Shown: positions 25,901 through 36,844 of the stretch, piece after piece
How positions within the stretch are numbered: the stretch's first letter is position 1
How the letters are laid out: every line of letters begins with the position of its first letter
Assembly: GCA_022747635.1 (NCBI GenBank)
Contig: JAKTNV010000024.1
Coordinates: 744,001-808,000 of the forward strand
Reading direction: 5' to 3'
DNA from: Hetaerina americana
Taxonomy: Eukaryota; Arthropoda; Insecta; Odonata; Calopterygidae
DNA: 64,000 nucleotides
The notes under the pieces: model-generated
Databases searched by the model: none
The model's input: the letters and a program-made list of their open reading frames with translations, nothing else
Told to the model about the DNA's origin: nothing
Position numbers and translations under genes: made by a program

Positions 25901-27148
25901 AATCCAAAGACGAGAGGAAGTCAGGACACGGGTTGCAAATCAGTTCAGGGGCACGCTGTAGTACTTCCCTTGAGAGCGCCATGACAGAGAGGAAGAAATG
26001 GAGGGCTATTAATAAGGGGAAGTAATAACTAGGAGGATGATAAGAGGATTTTTTTACGGGGGGGAAAGGGAGTTTGGACGGAGAAAAGGGGTCCGCGGAA
26101 CGAACAGCGCTAACGATGGATGGGGAGAGAGTGAAGGGGGAGGAAGGGTGGCGGGAGCAAGATTTTAAGGAGCGAAATTAATAGGGAGTGGTCGGGAGCA
26201 GGTTGCCGGTGGGGACCGAAGGGAGTGGTGGGGTAGTCAGACAGAGTGAGTTGTCATGGGAACCTCGGGGCTCCGGGAACAGCCCGGCGAGACTAACCCT
26301 CGCCCCGCCTACCCAAAAGCGCCCGCCATATATAAGGTTCCATCTTTCACCGCTCAGATGGCGCCCCCACCTTTTAACCTTCTATTTATACTCCCTCCCT
26401 CTCCCTCCTCCTCGCATCGGCTCCTTTCCGTTCCTTCCCCCTCCTCGCCTTCTCGCAGTCTTCTGTCAATCCATCCCCTTCCCTGTATGTCCCACCCACC
26501 TGTCTCTTCCCCCTCTCTGCTCGCACGTCCACACGTCCCCTCTTCGTCCTCCTCCTCGTCCCATCTTTCCACCCCCATAATCCCCACCGTTTCCAGGGGA
26601 CCGACTTCATTCTACTGCTCTTCAAACGAGCCCCGTCTCGAGGAAGCGTGTGGGAGGTGGGCAGGGGTGGCAGGTCGCGAGTCGTTCGCCGCTTGGACCC
26701 ACTGACCGAGTGAGTCCCCCAGCTTCGACTCATACTCCGCTCCTATCTCTCCAACCTTCCCGCTTCTTCTTCTCCTCTCCGCCTGGGTCTCCCCTTCTTT
26801 CGTCCCGTGATATCGGTGATCCCTTGACGCCCACAAATAATCAAACGACGGGGTGGGAGGTAAACTTTGGATTTGCCTCCTACGCCTCGGCGAGGAATTC
26901 ATTCCATTTTCGTGGAACTACAGTTTACGGATCGGCTGTATGGAGTCGATCGCCGACGGAGCATCCGTCAGGACAACATGGGTGTGGTCGAGTGTCAAAA
27001 CGAACTGGATAAGAAAGAAATCATCTTAGGCTCCGGAGGACACGCAGTCCTCTGCGATCGATTAAGATGGCTTATCCCTCTTTGGTGTTTGATATGAAAT
27101 AAAGATTACCAGTTAAGCACTCCTTGACTAACCCGGCAAAATACAAAT
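22901..27148. other. no recognisable gene; two GC-rich, CpG-containing blocks
   Basis: The block at about 23420-24150 is GC-rich with frequent CpG and a short CTG run. Two minus-strand frames of about 250-265 codons overlap it, which is what GC-rich composition alone would produce, and neither shows a domain. A second block at about 26030-26860 is purine-rich, then CT-rich from about 26290. It contains TATATAAG at 26329-26336 about 27 bases before a TCAGA sequence, a possible core promoter but weakly supported. No protein can be assigned. Confidence 0.4.
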
Positions 27149-27160
27149 ACTTCTCATTGG
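27149..27160. repeat. left target-site duplication of the SINE composite (12 bp)
   Basis: ACTTCTCATTGG lies immediately before the inverted SINE arm and is repeated exactly at 27818-27829 immediately after the last tRNA-like unit. Confidence 0.8.
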
Positions 27161-27331
27161 CAAATTCCAAAGAAACTGCGGGAGATGCCGCAACAGTAAC
27201 TTTTAACGGAGTCATCCGCTAATGTGCATTTCAATGCAACAATTTCAGAGCGTAAAAATCATTCGCCTTGACTGGGACTCGAACACAGATCCCTCAATAT
27301 CCGGTCGAGTGCTTTAGCCACTTAAGCTCCC
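27161..27331 (-). repeat. left arm of a 171-bp inverted repeat (B'T')
   Basis: This arm is the reverse complement of 27412-27582. The differences I see are one base in the T-arm region (GAACACAG against GAACCCAG) and one near the inner edge. The loop of about 80 bases between the arms is module S. Confidence 0.9.
27264..27331 (-). other. tRNA-like SINE head, inverted copy, 5' acceptor strand missing
   Basis: The minus strand carries the D-arm, anticodon-arm, T-arm and 3' acceptor strand of the same tRNA-like unit found at 27407-27479. The 5' acceptor strand diverges (GTCGGGAGC in place of GCCTCGGTAGC), so this copy cannot form a full cloverleaf. Confidence 0.7.
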
Positions 27332-27483
27332 GACATTGTATGTACTGTATTTCGTCATAACATCTAGTTCCTTTAAAAGCCCCAAAATTTCAGAGTTTAA
27401 GAGGACGCCTCGGTAGCTTAAGTGGCTAAAGCACTCGACCGGATATTGAGGGATCTGGGTTCGAGTCCCAGTCAAGGCGAATG
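27332..27483 (+). repeat. direct repeat, first copy (S plus T)
   Basis: This 152-base segment recurs at 27666-27817, identical as far as I can see. It contains module S and a tRNA-like unit. After this copy a TTTTT run at 27485-27489 could act as an RNA polymerase III terminator. The second copy ends at the element boundary just before the corresponding position. Confidence 0.85.
27407..27479 (+). other. tRNA-like SINE head with box A and box B (copy 2)
   Basis: The 73 bases fold as a cloverleaf. The acceptor stem GCCTCGG/TCAAGGC has one C-A mismatch and one G-T pair. The D-stem is GCTT/AAGC, the anticodon stem CTCGA/TTGAG, and the T-arm CTGGG-TTCGAGT-CCCAG is perfect. The anticodon loop CCGGATA would place GGA at the anticodon, but base 33 is C instead of the nearly invariant T. 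The short variable loop also does not fit a serine tRNA. Together with its repetition inside a mobile element, this indicates a SINE promoter head rather than a working tRNA gene. Confidence 0.75.
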
Positions 27484-27582
27484 ATTTTTACGCTCTGAAA
27501 TTGTTGCATTGAAATGCACATTAGCGGATGACTCCGTTAAAAGTTACTGTTGCGGCATCTCCCGCAGTTTCTTTGGAATTTG
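27412..27582 (+). repeat. right arm of the 171-bp inverted repeat (TB)
   Basis: This is the plus-strand counterpart of 27161-27331. It ends with GGAATTTG, which mirrors the CAAATTCC that starts the left arm next to the target duplication. A transcript covering both arms would form a very long near-perfect hairpin. Confidence 0.9.
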
Positions 27583-27665
27583 TCAAAGGGAAAACACCAT
27601 AAGTGTTTAAAGTTGGCTTTAACCTCGTGGACAGTGGCGCCTCGCGCACGACTACGAATGCATGT

Positions 27666-27817
27666 GACATTGTATGTACTGTATTTCGTCATAACATCTA
27701 GTTCCTTTAAAAGCCCCAAAATTTCAGAGTTTAAGAGGACGCCTCGGTAGCTTAAGTGGCTAAAGCACTCGACCGGATATTGAGGGATCTGGGTTCGAGT
27801 CCCAGTCAAGGCGAATG
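27666..27817 (+). repeat. direct repeat, second copy (S plus T)
   Basis: Identical by eye to 27332-27483 at an offset of 334 bases. It ends exactly where the right target-site duplication begins. Confidence 0.85.
27741..27813 (+). other. tRNA-like SINE head (copy 3)
   Basis: The same 73-base tRNA-like sequence as 27407-27479, with the same C at position 33 of the anticodon loop. It is adjacent to the right end of the insertion and is not followed by the TTTTT seen after copy 2. Confidence 0.75.
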
Positions 27818-27829
27818 ACTTCTCATTGG
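27818..27829. repeat. right target-site duplication of the SINE composite (12 bp)
   Basis: ACTTCTCATTGG, identical to 27149-27160. Confidence 0.8.
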
Positions 27830-27909
27830 GTTAAGAATTCCGCGATGTCACATTTGTTGTAATGCTAATGTAACACCAGAATTTTAAAAACGAAGGCAAT
27901 GAGGAACCG

Positions 27910-29145
27910 AGTACATACAGACCTATTTTCTTCACATTCATATAATTTGGGAAGATCATCGCACATATAGTTGGAAGTACGATAGTTTGATACCTTGATA
28001 GTCAAGAGTTATTGATGAAAAACGAGCCCAATTTAGAAAGGGTAAATCCGGCGAGACACAACTTACAGATATTGTCCGTAATATGTTTGGCTCGAGAGAG
28101 AAAGTAATGTTCCAGTGAACGCGGTTTTTCTGGATTTTTAAAAAAGCTTTCGATTAAGTACCTTAGAGTAAACCACTCACAAAGCTGGATTCCAAGTCAT
28201 AGATGAAAATAACCTGGGTTGGGTTGAAGACTTTTTGAATAGTAGGGTACAAAGAGCAGTGGCAGTAGATAGACGTTCTTAGTGCAATGGAAGTCAGTTC
28301 CCCAAGGAAGTTTTATCGCACCTTTTATATTCCTCCCTGACGTTAACAACATTAACTACGTGGTCAATAGTAAGATAAATTTATATGCCGACGATTGAAT
28401 GATTTACAGAAATGTGTTTAGTGCTGAAGATAAAGTAGCTTAAGCAGATGACATGAATCCTATACAACGTTGATGTGACACTTGGCCATTAGAATTAAAC
28501 TTACAAATATGCGTGGTGATGAATTTTTGGAATAAGAGTAGTTCCATCCCGAACGCCTACTTCAGCACGATAACTGAAATAGAAAGTGGACACTCGATTA
28601 AAAACTTAGGTGTCACGACTTCTCCTCGGCGTTAGCAGTGTTATCTTTCGCTCGCTAGGCCTCATTTAGAATATGCTGCTAGTATGTATATCGAATCGTC
28701 ATGAAGTTGGGATTGCTTTCCGAATTAGAGCACGTGCAACGTGGGGAAGTTACGCGTAGATTTGTAAAACGTCGTTATAATAAACCGTGTGGCAAATCAA
28801 AATTATTAAAGGAGCCAGGTTGGGGATCACTCACGGAGTGAAGGTTAAATTACAGATTAATTCTCCTACATAAATTGGAAGGATGTTTATTTAGGGATGA
28901 CGTTCAAAATATATTAATGGCCTCATCGTATTATGTACGTTGGAGAGATCATGTAAATAAAACTAGAGAGATTACAGGTATAACAGATTATTTTAGGATG
29001 TCATTTTCCCACGAATGATTAGAGATCAGATTAACGTAGTTCGACCGCGCTAGAGGGGAAAAGTATTTTGTGCCAAAAGTAGTCTGGTGCGCAATCACCC
29101 TCTGCCATACACCCTGGCAGTGGATTTCAGGGTACCACTAATGAA
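27910..29145 (+). pseudogene. CR1/Jockey-like LINE reverse transcriptase, decayed
   Basis: Frameshifted plus-strand pieces give YRPIFFTFI near 27917 (motif 1). FLDF followed after a stop by KAFD lies at about 28123-28155 (motif with the first catalytic aspartate). VPQGSFIAPFIFLPDVNNI starts at 28297, LYADD is at 28381-28395 (catalytic pair) and IKNLGVT near 28595. Further on RPHLEYAAS and a KLLKEPGWGSL block with DYFRMSF follow the usual C-terminal order of CR1/Jockey-type elements. The end carries ATGAATAAATGAATAC at about 29137, like the short-repeat 3' ends of CR1-type LINEs. Many stops and frameshifts show an old copy. The 5' part including any endonuclease is missing. It is a different family from the LINE at 12.4 kb. 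Confidence 0.8.
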
Positions 29146-29149
29146 TAAA

Positions 29150-31907
29150 TGAATACGTATTTTCTTCACACATGGGACAATTTTGAGAATAAATACATAA
29201 ATACTCGAGGAAAAGCATAAGTGTTTATGTGAATATGAATAATATGTATTTTTGAAAGGCGGGATTGCCAATATTGAACTGTTTTATGTAAATCCGAGAT
29301 TCTCGCCATCAGATGATGGATTAATGATCTGCTTTTTGATTTATTATTGAATAATAAATCTTATCACATAAATCATGGGCAGAAACAATTGGAAGTCGTC
29401 ACACCTGTTTCTTTCATTCAAAAATATTCTGCCAGCAATATTTTTGGAGACCTTTCGATTCAGTGTGCTTAAAACTATCTCATAATGGTAAATATTTCCA
29501 TATTAAATTTAAATAATATTTTAAACATATTTTGATCAAATTATTTCCGCGTGTCTGCAATAATAATGTCGTGGAATTAGCACAAAGAAAGCTGAAGGTA
29601 GTCTTTTGGATCGCGCTTTCAACGTCCCAGCCTCGGCTGGTTTCATGCTATTTAGAAGACCCGAAACCTTACGGTTATTTCATTCGGGAAGACCTTAAAG
29701 TCTCGCCAGGAACAACGAATCCCACCGCCGCTGTTGATGTTTTAATTTGTATTGAAAGACTTGAGCGAGACGAGGGTGGCTGGTGTAAAAACATTGCAGA
29801 ATTCAATTAGCGGGAATGCTTGTCGATAAACGCTAACATCCAATGATAGGTTACCAACTGATGTTGACGGACATGTGTAAACTCTCGCGCTTGGATGTAT
29901 ACTGAATCAAAAATGGAATAGAGTTTCGGCTAAATCACCACTCACGAAATTTACTCACGTCCGTCTATTCACGCGGCCATTTGTGGGCTTCCTCTGTTGT
30001 CTACCCTGCCACCTCAATGCTATAAATTTTTCCCAGGCATTGATTTCTCAGGTGAGCAAATTATTCATCGATATAATGCATGAGCACAGTTTCGTTCTAT
30101 CTCCAAACGGCATCGTTGTCGATAACACTTGGGCGATGAGGAGTAGTGACGAAGGGCGGAAGCCACGGAACCGAAGGGGAACGAGCTCATTTTGTTGCAC
30201 AGCCGGAATTGGAAATTTAGTTACTCTAACCGGAAAATTGAGCGGACCACCGTTTTCGAATCTGCGTGAATAATTAAACAAGCGAAACGATCGATTTCAT
30301 TATTTACATCCCAATTTCAAGGGCGCTGGAATATTCAATGCGAAAGGGGAAAAAAATGAGCGCCCAGTGTCGTCACTACCGTAATCTGACGGTCTGTGGA
30401 AGGTGCAAACAGTCACCGGCAGGTGCTGGCAGCCGTGGTTCAAGTTGACGTCACGACGCGCTTGCGTCTCCCCATTTGTAGGACCCAGGAGGCCGAACTG
30501 CCAAGGCCGATATCTACGTTTCACCGGAGAAGATAACAAAATCGATTCAAATATAAATTTCCGAATTTACGTGCGGGCTTGAGGTTGCATGTATTTCATT
30601 AAAAATACATTTCATAAATCCGTTTACTGATCAAACTTTCCCTTTCACTATACAGGTTCACAGCCATGTAATCCGGTAGATCAAACGCAGAGTTTCAAAT
30701 CGGTCACATATTGGAGTTTTCGTGAATTAAAACAAATAATCATTTTTCAACACGCATATGGAATAGAAATAAACATTTGTTTTCCTATGCTGGAAGGTGG
30801 TACTCATTATTTGTTCATGATGTAAAATATATATTGGACATAATATAATTCCGTATTGTAATCAATACAGAGTTAAACACTTCAGTGTCGTCAATGACTT
30901 TTACAGGAGTTCTCTATAACGGGGACTACAAATATTGCATGGATTGATTTTAATTAATTCGTTTCTTCAAACAGCATTTCTTAAATTGAATTTCGTTTCA
31001 ATGCATTGTTAAATATTTAATTATAGAAATATTAAAACTGATTTACCACTTCATTAAAGAAATTATATCGCCACTTTCGACACTGAGTTGATACAGTGAC
31101 TTAATATGAGGTAGAAAATGCAAATTGCACATGAACATAAGAGACTCATTTCAAAACTTTTGCAGGGCACTACTTTAACATTCAGTGTATACAAATGATT
31201 ACTCGCTAGGTGGTAATAACAGGATTTCTCTCGGGCATAAGAAATGTTTCTGTGACTATATGGGTCATACTTTGACACTAGAATTGGAGCAATCGCGAAG
31301 TGACTCAGCTGCCATTTGTCTTGAGATATGCAAATACCTACTGGCTAAACATTAATTCCTCCGGAGACTCTGGGTAAAAGGGAGAGGAGTTCCCCCACTT
31401 TGGGAGGATCACAATCGGAAAGCCTTGAGGATTTTATTTGCCAAGAGTGTTTCTGGCGGGTGTTACTATTCAAGCCAGTTATCGTCAAGGAAGTTGGGGC
31501 GTCCTCGAAGTAGCGGCGCAGATTTCAGAGAGATTAGTAGTCACGGAGGTGGCAGTAGTTTGAAAAATCATATCCCAGATTGAGTTCCGTGATCGAAGAG
31601 ATTTTAAATTCGCGTTTTAATTAGTTTTGAGGAACAAACAATCAAAATTTCCTTCCCCACACGAAAAAATGACGAAGTCCGTTGCGCCTCAGTCGGGTTT
31701 AAGTCATAATTAGGAATGCACGGAGTTTTCGATTATTCTATTTTGCTGACATATCAGGATTGAATTGTTCCATGTTCCATATATTCTACATGATGAACCG
31801 AGGCAAAATTATACAATTATTCCCGCATTTTTTATTTTTGTAAAATCCGAAATGAAAATTACATAGATTCTAAGCATGCCTTCAGTCTGCGATGTTTGAA
31901 TTATAAA
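29150..31907. other. no recognisable gene
   Basis: Several short frames, such as 29532-29810 plus (92 codons) and 30300-30539 minus (79 codons), have mixed composition but no domain or neighbouring exon that I recognise. No repeat structure was seen. I leave this stretch unannotated. Confidence 0.4.
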
Positions 31908-31909
31908 TA

Positions 31910-33179
31910 AGGGTGGTCCCAGAAGTACCCGACCTGCCTTGAGATGGCGGTAGTTGTTTGAAAAGATCACTGCATTAGAAAGTACGCAACCTGGAAATCA
32001 TATGTTTCAAGTTTGAAGACGCTACATTGTTTATTATTTGTTTGGCAGCTATCAATAGTGAACGTTTTCAGTGAATATGTGTAAATGGAGAAAATTGGTC
32101 ATCATAATGTGATACAATACTTTTATTTGAAAGGCTTCAGCCCAACCAATATAAAAACTGAACTGGATTCTACTCTGGGTGAGTCTGCTCCTTCATTTAC
32201 AACAGTAACATATTGGTTAGCAGAGTTAAAACGAGGCCGTATGAGCTGTCAAGACGAGCATCGCATTGGTCGACCAAATGAGGTGACGACTCCAGAAACG
32301 GTGAAAGAAATCAACAAAGTGATACTGGATGATCGTCGACTGAAAGTGCTAGCAGACTTAGTAGGCATTTCAAAAAGTGTGATACATCGCATATTAACTG
32401 AAAATTTGGACACAAGAAACCTGTGTGCAAGATGGGTTCACCCTCGAGCAAAACCAGTGTCGTAAAAATGTTTCAATTGAGTGTTTAGCAAAGTTTCACA
32501 GCAACAAAGCAGAATTTTTGCGCCGTTTCATAGCCATGGATGAAATATGGGTCAATTACTTCACACCCGTGACATAAAAATAATCAAAACAATGGATTCA
32601 AAAGGGAGAACCGGCTCCTCCAAAAGGCGAAGACCGTTTGATCTGCAGGCATGGTCATGGCGTCGGTTTTTTGTGATGCGCGTGGGATAATTTTTATTGG
32701 CTATCTTGAAAAAGGAAAAGCTATCAACGGCAAATATTATGCAAACTTATCTCAACGGTTGAGCGAAGAAATCAAGCAAAAGCGGCCGCATTTGGCTGAG
32801 AAGAAAGTGTTGTTTCATCAAGACAATGCACCAGTTCACAAATCCGTTATTGCAATGGCCAAAATTCATGAATTAGAGTTTAAATTGCTACCTCATGCAC
32901 CCTATTCGCCAGATTTATCCCCCTCGGATTATTTTCTGTTCGCAAACTTGAAAAAATGGTTTGGTCAAAGATTTTCCAACCGTGAAGAAGTGATGTCGGC
33001 AGTTAATGGCTTTTTTGAGGAGGAAACAGTTCTCATTATGAAAAGGGTATCGAACTTATTCAACATTGCTGGGAAAAGGGTATAGAGCTGAAAGGAGATT
33101 ATGTTGAAAAACAAATACATTTTTTTCCAAAATATTTGTGTTCTCATTGTTGAGTCGGGTACTTCTGGGATTACCCTCT
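31910..33179 (+). mobile_element. full-length mariner (DD34D) transposon, inactive
   Basis: The left end AGGGTGGTCCCAGAAGTACC (31910) and the reverse complement of the right end AGAGGGTAATCCCAGAAGTA match over about 25 bases, with an AG insertion and two substitutions. TA dinucleotides at 31908-31909 and 33180-33181 fit the mariner target duplication. The length of about 1.27 kb is normal for the family. The enclosed transposase is broken by frameshifts. Confidence 0.85.
32085..33110 (+). pseudogene. mariner transposase (DD34D), three frameshifts
   Basis: The N-terminus starts at 32085 with two helix-turn-helix regions (residues about 1-115), including DEHRIGRPNEVTTPE and a CARWV block. The catalytic domain has MDEIWV with aspartate at 32539-32541, HQDNAPVH with aspartate at 32822-32824 and SPDLSPSDYF with aspartate at 32927-32929. 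The last two are separated by 34 residues. The C-terminal KGDYVEK motif is still readable near 33085-33105. The frame changes near 32460, 32635 and 33040. CAA codons have become TAA near 32578-32586. No active protein is expected, although all three catalytic aspartates remain. Confidence 0.85.
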
Positions 33180-33181
33180 TA

Positions 33182-35015
33182 TATACTACGTGCACTATTT
33201 TATTGTACTAATAGACATCATTAAAAAGGGATGGATAATATTTTTTTGTGATATGTAACTTAAACAAAACACTTCAACAGATATTCTATTGGCTTTAGTA
33301 CATATTTTAATTAATACGGATAGGATTTTCTTCGGTTCACGTGCAGCTTTCAATTTCAAAATTCAAAAAGTCCAACCGTAAAAAACTACTAGTTTGAGAG
33401 AACGAATGTGCCTTGAAACTTTATACAATTTTAGCAATTTTTAATTTTAAGGAATTGTGAGATTGCATCGACTTCTTTTTTAAACTTAGCTTCTGTCGTT
33501 CTCAATTCATTTCCGTCATGCTCACGTTGTTTAAATTTCTTAAAATCAACAAAATACCTATAAAACAACATTTTTTGGAACATGGAGATGCAGAGAAATT
33601 TTGACCTTAGCTGTAGAGAATATTTTGTGCAGTCACCATTTTGGGTTATCAATATGCAGATTGGTTTGTAGCACCTCTTTAAACTATCCTGTTACCAGCC
33701 AATCTCTTCATTGCCTCCATTCTCATTTTTCCCATCCATATTCCCATTTTCCTCAAATATTGAAAACAAAACATAAGTTTGTCATATTGCAGGGATTTAT
33801 CTTTACTGGAACTCTATTTACTCTAAACATACACCAACAACGTAAAATTAATTCTTCCATAATGTGATTTATCGTATTCTATACATTGTTCAATATTTAC
33901 TCCTTATTGTTGTAAAGTATGATTTTGAAATGAATTGAGATGATATCAAAAAGAATAATTTCTTTTGAAGTGTACAGTTTAAGCTATGGCAAAAAGTATT
34001 TCAATCAATGTTCGTTGTTTGAATTAGATTTCTAGTCAACAGATTATCTGACTTGACGTATTCAATCGTTTTACTCAGTTAACCTCATCATTAATCAATG
34101 AAGTGGAATTTGACGTTCATGGTAAACCGCTTAATTTTAATGAGTGTTTAATTAAAGACGGTCCTTTATGATTAGTTGTTTAAACTGCTGCCTGTGCCAA
34201 TGATATTGCAACGTTAACAGCTTAGCTGCAATAAGTGCCTCGTATTGAAGAATTTTTAGGAATTTTCGAACTACAGAGGTATTTAAAGTTGTATATACAC
34301 TCACAGCGGGTACAAAATAATAACCAGATTTCATTCTGATGTGAAGAATCGTAAACATTTAATTTGAAAACATAAAAAAATATGACCACGAAATAAAATG
34401 CTAATATCTGTTCAGGAAAATATGGAAAAACTAAAAATAGGCAAGGTATCCCATTCCATCCTAAAATATATGTATACTTTCCTGCCATTCACTCTCACAG
34501 TCGTGGAAAAAATGTCACTCTTAGGACACACAAAAGTGATTTACCTGCTATGCGGTGCCTGTATCATTCGCGAGTCCCCGACTGCCAGCTCATCCTCGAG
34601 GTGAAGGTATGCGGCAACAAGAACCTCTACGTAGCTGCAAGATCTGACAACTGGGTACAGCGGTTAATTGGAGACAACGGTAAACCTCGCCTGTGTCTTA
34701 GCTAGACAGCAGGTTCTCAGCGGCTCTCATCAACTTCTCGGCTGTCAGAAAAGAAATATTCTTAAATTATTAATCTATTTTTATACACTACTTTATATTA
34801 ACGCTTCTAATATTTACATGCGGTAAAACTGAAAGTCTTCACCGTTGTTAGTCCTTTTTGAGATTTACGAACCAGGAATATTTCATAAATGTTTGATGGT
34901 CAATATTTGACTTGAATACATTTATTGCACCAAAATTTTAACTTTATGTCATATTGTTAGCCTAGTGTGTAATATATATGATATTAAGTTTCGTAAATAT
35001 GATATAAGTTTTCTT
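33182..35015. other. no recognisable gene
   Basis: AT-rich DNA with only short frames on both strands. Nothing resembling a repeat end, RNA or conserved protein motif was seen. Confidence 0.4.
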
Positions 35016-35019
35016 AAGA

Positions 35020-35475
35020 TACAAATGTATCCAGTCTATGATATTTTGCGCCAAGAGAAATAGCAAATCTATAAGGAAACCTCCGCCAGAACCAACAACA
35101 AAAAATCCAAAAGCGATGGCTTCTCTTCATGAAGTGATGGCCATATTATTATTCTATTTTCTGGTAATTGTGTGGTAGAATGTCGTACCAGAACTATAAA
35201 CGAAACCTTTTGTACTGGTTTACTTCAAGTTCTCCAAGGCCATATCAATTTCAATCAAGACCACATTTCAACCCAACATGGTGGATGCTGGATAATGCAT
35301 GACTGTATTTTGAAAATTTTGTGGCTGAACATCTTATAAAAGGCGATATGAATCGGGTTCCCCATCATCCTCATTGTCCAAACTTGACGATAGAGTCCAG
35401 GCCTAGCCCCATGGAACTTTTTATGTCCGCCAATATGGTTAAACGCTTTAGATAAAACCGTTTCTCATCATCAGG
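35020..35475 (+). pseudogene. mariner transposase fragment, catalytic region, decayed
   Basis: Across frames the plus strand gives KSIRKPPPEPTTKNPKA (like the QWK-SP-PKKA block before the second aspartate). TINETFCTGLLQVLQ follows, like TVNxxFYxxVLxxLR. Then LDNA starts the second catalytic motif, and exactly 20 codons later PHHPHCPNL matches the PHPPYSPDL block. SPMELFMSANMVKRFR follows like APCDFFLFPNLKKxLR, with glutamate where the third aspartate should be and about eight extra residues before it. The correct spacing argues against chance. No terminal repeats were found, so the extent of the element is unknown. Confidence 0.6.
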
Positions 35476-35828
35476 AGCAGGAGAAGGTGAAAATCACATG
35501 TTTCAAATTGCAACGACGGCCGCAGAAGTAAAAATGAAGTCATATCAGTGAAACTTTTACCAAATAAACATTACTTAGTAGGCTAAACGTACTCGTATAA
35601 CATAAAAGTAAATACATTACTTGTCAAATGATGTTAATAAAAATTTAAACTCTCTTTATTGAGAAGCCCTTGTGCTGTTATAAACAAGGGCCCTATTACT
35701 CAATTGGTATGGGCTTAATTGAAAAAATGATATTTTTATCTAAGGAGAAATATTCTTGTTACCATTCATAGAAATACATACACAGTAAGTCAAAGCTTTG
35801 AGTGGAATAAATTTATTAGGACACACAC
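35476..35828. other. no recognisable feature
   Basis: Short AT-rich stretch between a mariner fragment and a microsatellite. No frame or repeat stands out. Confidence 0.4.
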
Positions 35829-35880
35829 ACAAAGATATATATATATATAATTATATAAATATATATACATACACACACAC

Positions 35881-35954
<74 letters not shown>

Positions 35955-36053
35955 ATGTGTGTGTGTGTGTGTGTGTGCGTGTGTGTATATATATATATAT
36001 GTATATATATGTGTATATATAAATATATACATATATATATATGTATACATATG
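35829..36053. repeat. compound (CA)n/(TA)n/(TG)n microsatellite
   Basis: CA runs, then a TA array at about 35891-35934, then TG runs, then TA/TACATA runs. The symmetric CA-TA-TG order makes it nearly self-complementary. Frames through it encode only dipeptide repeats. Confidence 0.95.
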
Positions 36054-36055
36054 TT

Positions 36056-36560
36056 TAGTACTGTTTATAATAAGACTAGACTCATATACTAGCAGTGAAT
36101 ACGGAAAAAGAGGTCATTTGGTAAAACCTCCACGCAAGGGAATGTACTGCCGACAGGATAGAATCGAACAAAGGGTTACAGGTCCACAAAATATAAGTTA
36201 ATGGCATTATATGACGATAAGGCAAAAATACTGCATGCTAAAAAAATTAATTTCTGATCTGGAGGAGATTATAGAAAAAATCAAATAAAATTTTCCTTCG
36301 TCTCCGACGTTGCTCTGCTCGTTGAATTTGTTTCTAGCATGGAGCTTTGATTTCAGATTAGTCGAAGTTCCGAAGGAATGAAAGATAATTAACTCCATCC
36401 AAATCTTTAAATTTGGAAGTAAATAAGACTAATAAATTTTAGACCAATCTAACCTCTTCATATAAAATGCTTAGACACAAATTTAAAACTGAGTTATGAA
36501 ATTCATCGGCATAAATGTTATATTTAAAAATCAGTAAGGCTTCAGAAATAGCATATCTTG
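36056..36560. other. no recognisable feature
   Basis: AT-rich, without a domain-bearing frame. At about 36160-36180 there is a weak tRNA box B-like sequence on the minus strand (GTTCGATTC), without the rest of a tRNA. Confidence 0.35.
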
Positions 36561-36561
36561 A

Positions 36562-36840
36562 ATGAAACTTAACTTATTATTTCTTGAGTCTTTGACTTAT
36601 TATGCATGGCGGTCGGAGTCAGGGGAAGGATACAAACATTTAGATGCGATCTCCCTAGATTTTGAGAAAACTTCCGACACACTCCTGCACGCAATATTGA
36701 TATATCGTATACAATTCAAGAATTTGAACTCAAGTAGAAGATACGAAACGAATTCAAGATTCTATTTCAATAGAAACTCGAAAATAGCCAGATATTTACC
36801 CATTTGTAATAATGTAAGTACAACTGATTTCAAATTAAAA
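36562..36840 (+). pseudogene. LINE reverse-transcriptase fragment
   Basis: The 93-codon frame contains AISLDFEKTSDTLLHAILIY, which matches the FLDFSKAFDTVPHxLLLxKL motif of CR1/Jockey-type reverse transcriptases. It includes the first catalytic aspartate but has Thr-Ser in place of Ala-Phe. Downstream FYFNRNSKIARYLP resembles the following FLSNRxQxV block. The neighbouring RT motifs are not visible, so only this short piece survives. It could derive from the same family as the LINE at 27.9 kb, which I cannot test here. Confidence 0.5.
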
Positions 36841-36844
36841 TAAG

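Larger units (their letters stand above)
27161..27817 (-). mobile_element. tRNA-derived SINE composite with inverted and tandem units
   Basis: Call the modules T (tRNA-like, 73 nt), B (98-nt body), U (83 nt) and S (75 nt). On the plus strand the order is B' T' (inverted), S T B U S T. The inverted arm 27161-27331 pairs with 27412-27582 with about two mismatches. S plus T is duplicated at a 334-base offset. The whole 657 bp is bounded by an exact 12-bp direct repeat, so it appears to have inserted as one unit. Reading the minus strand, an upstream multimeric segment is inverted relative to a T-B segment that ends at the left duplication, as expected for twin-primed retrotransposition of a dimeric SINE transcript. 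B ends at the same CAAATTC boundary in the related copy at 45974. No protein is encoded. The orientation given is an inference. Confidence 0.75.

Noticed and set aside
27407..27479. A functional tRNA gene with anticodon GGA
   Set aside because: Position 33 is C, the acceptor has a mismatch, the short variable loop does not fit serine, and the unit is repeated inside a mobile element.
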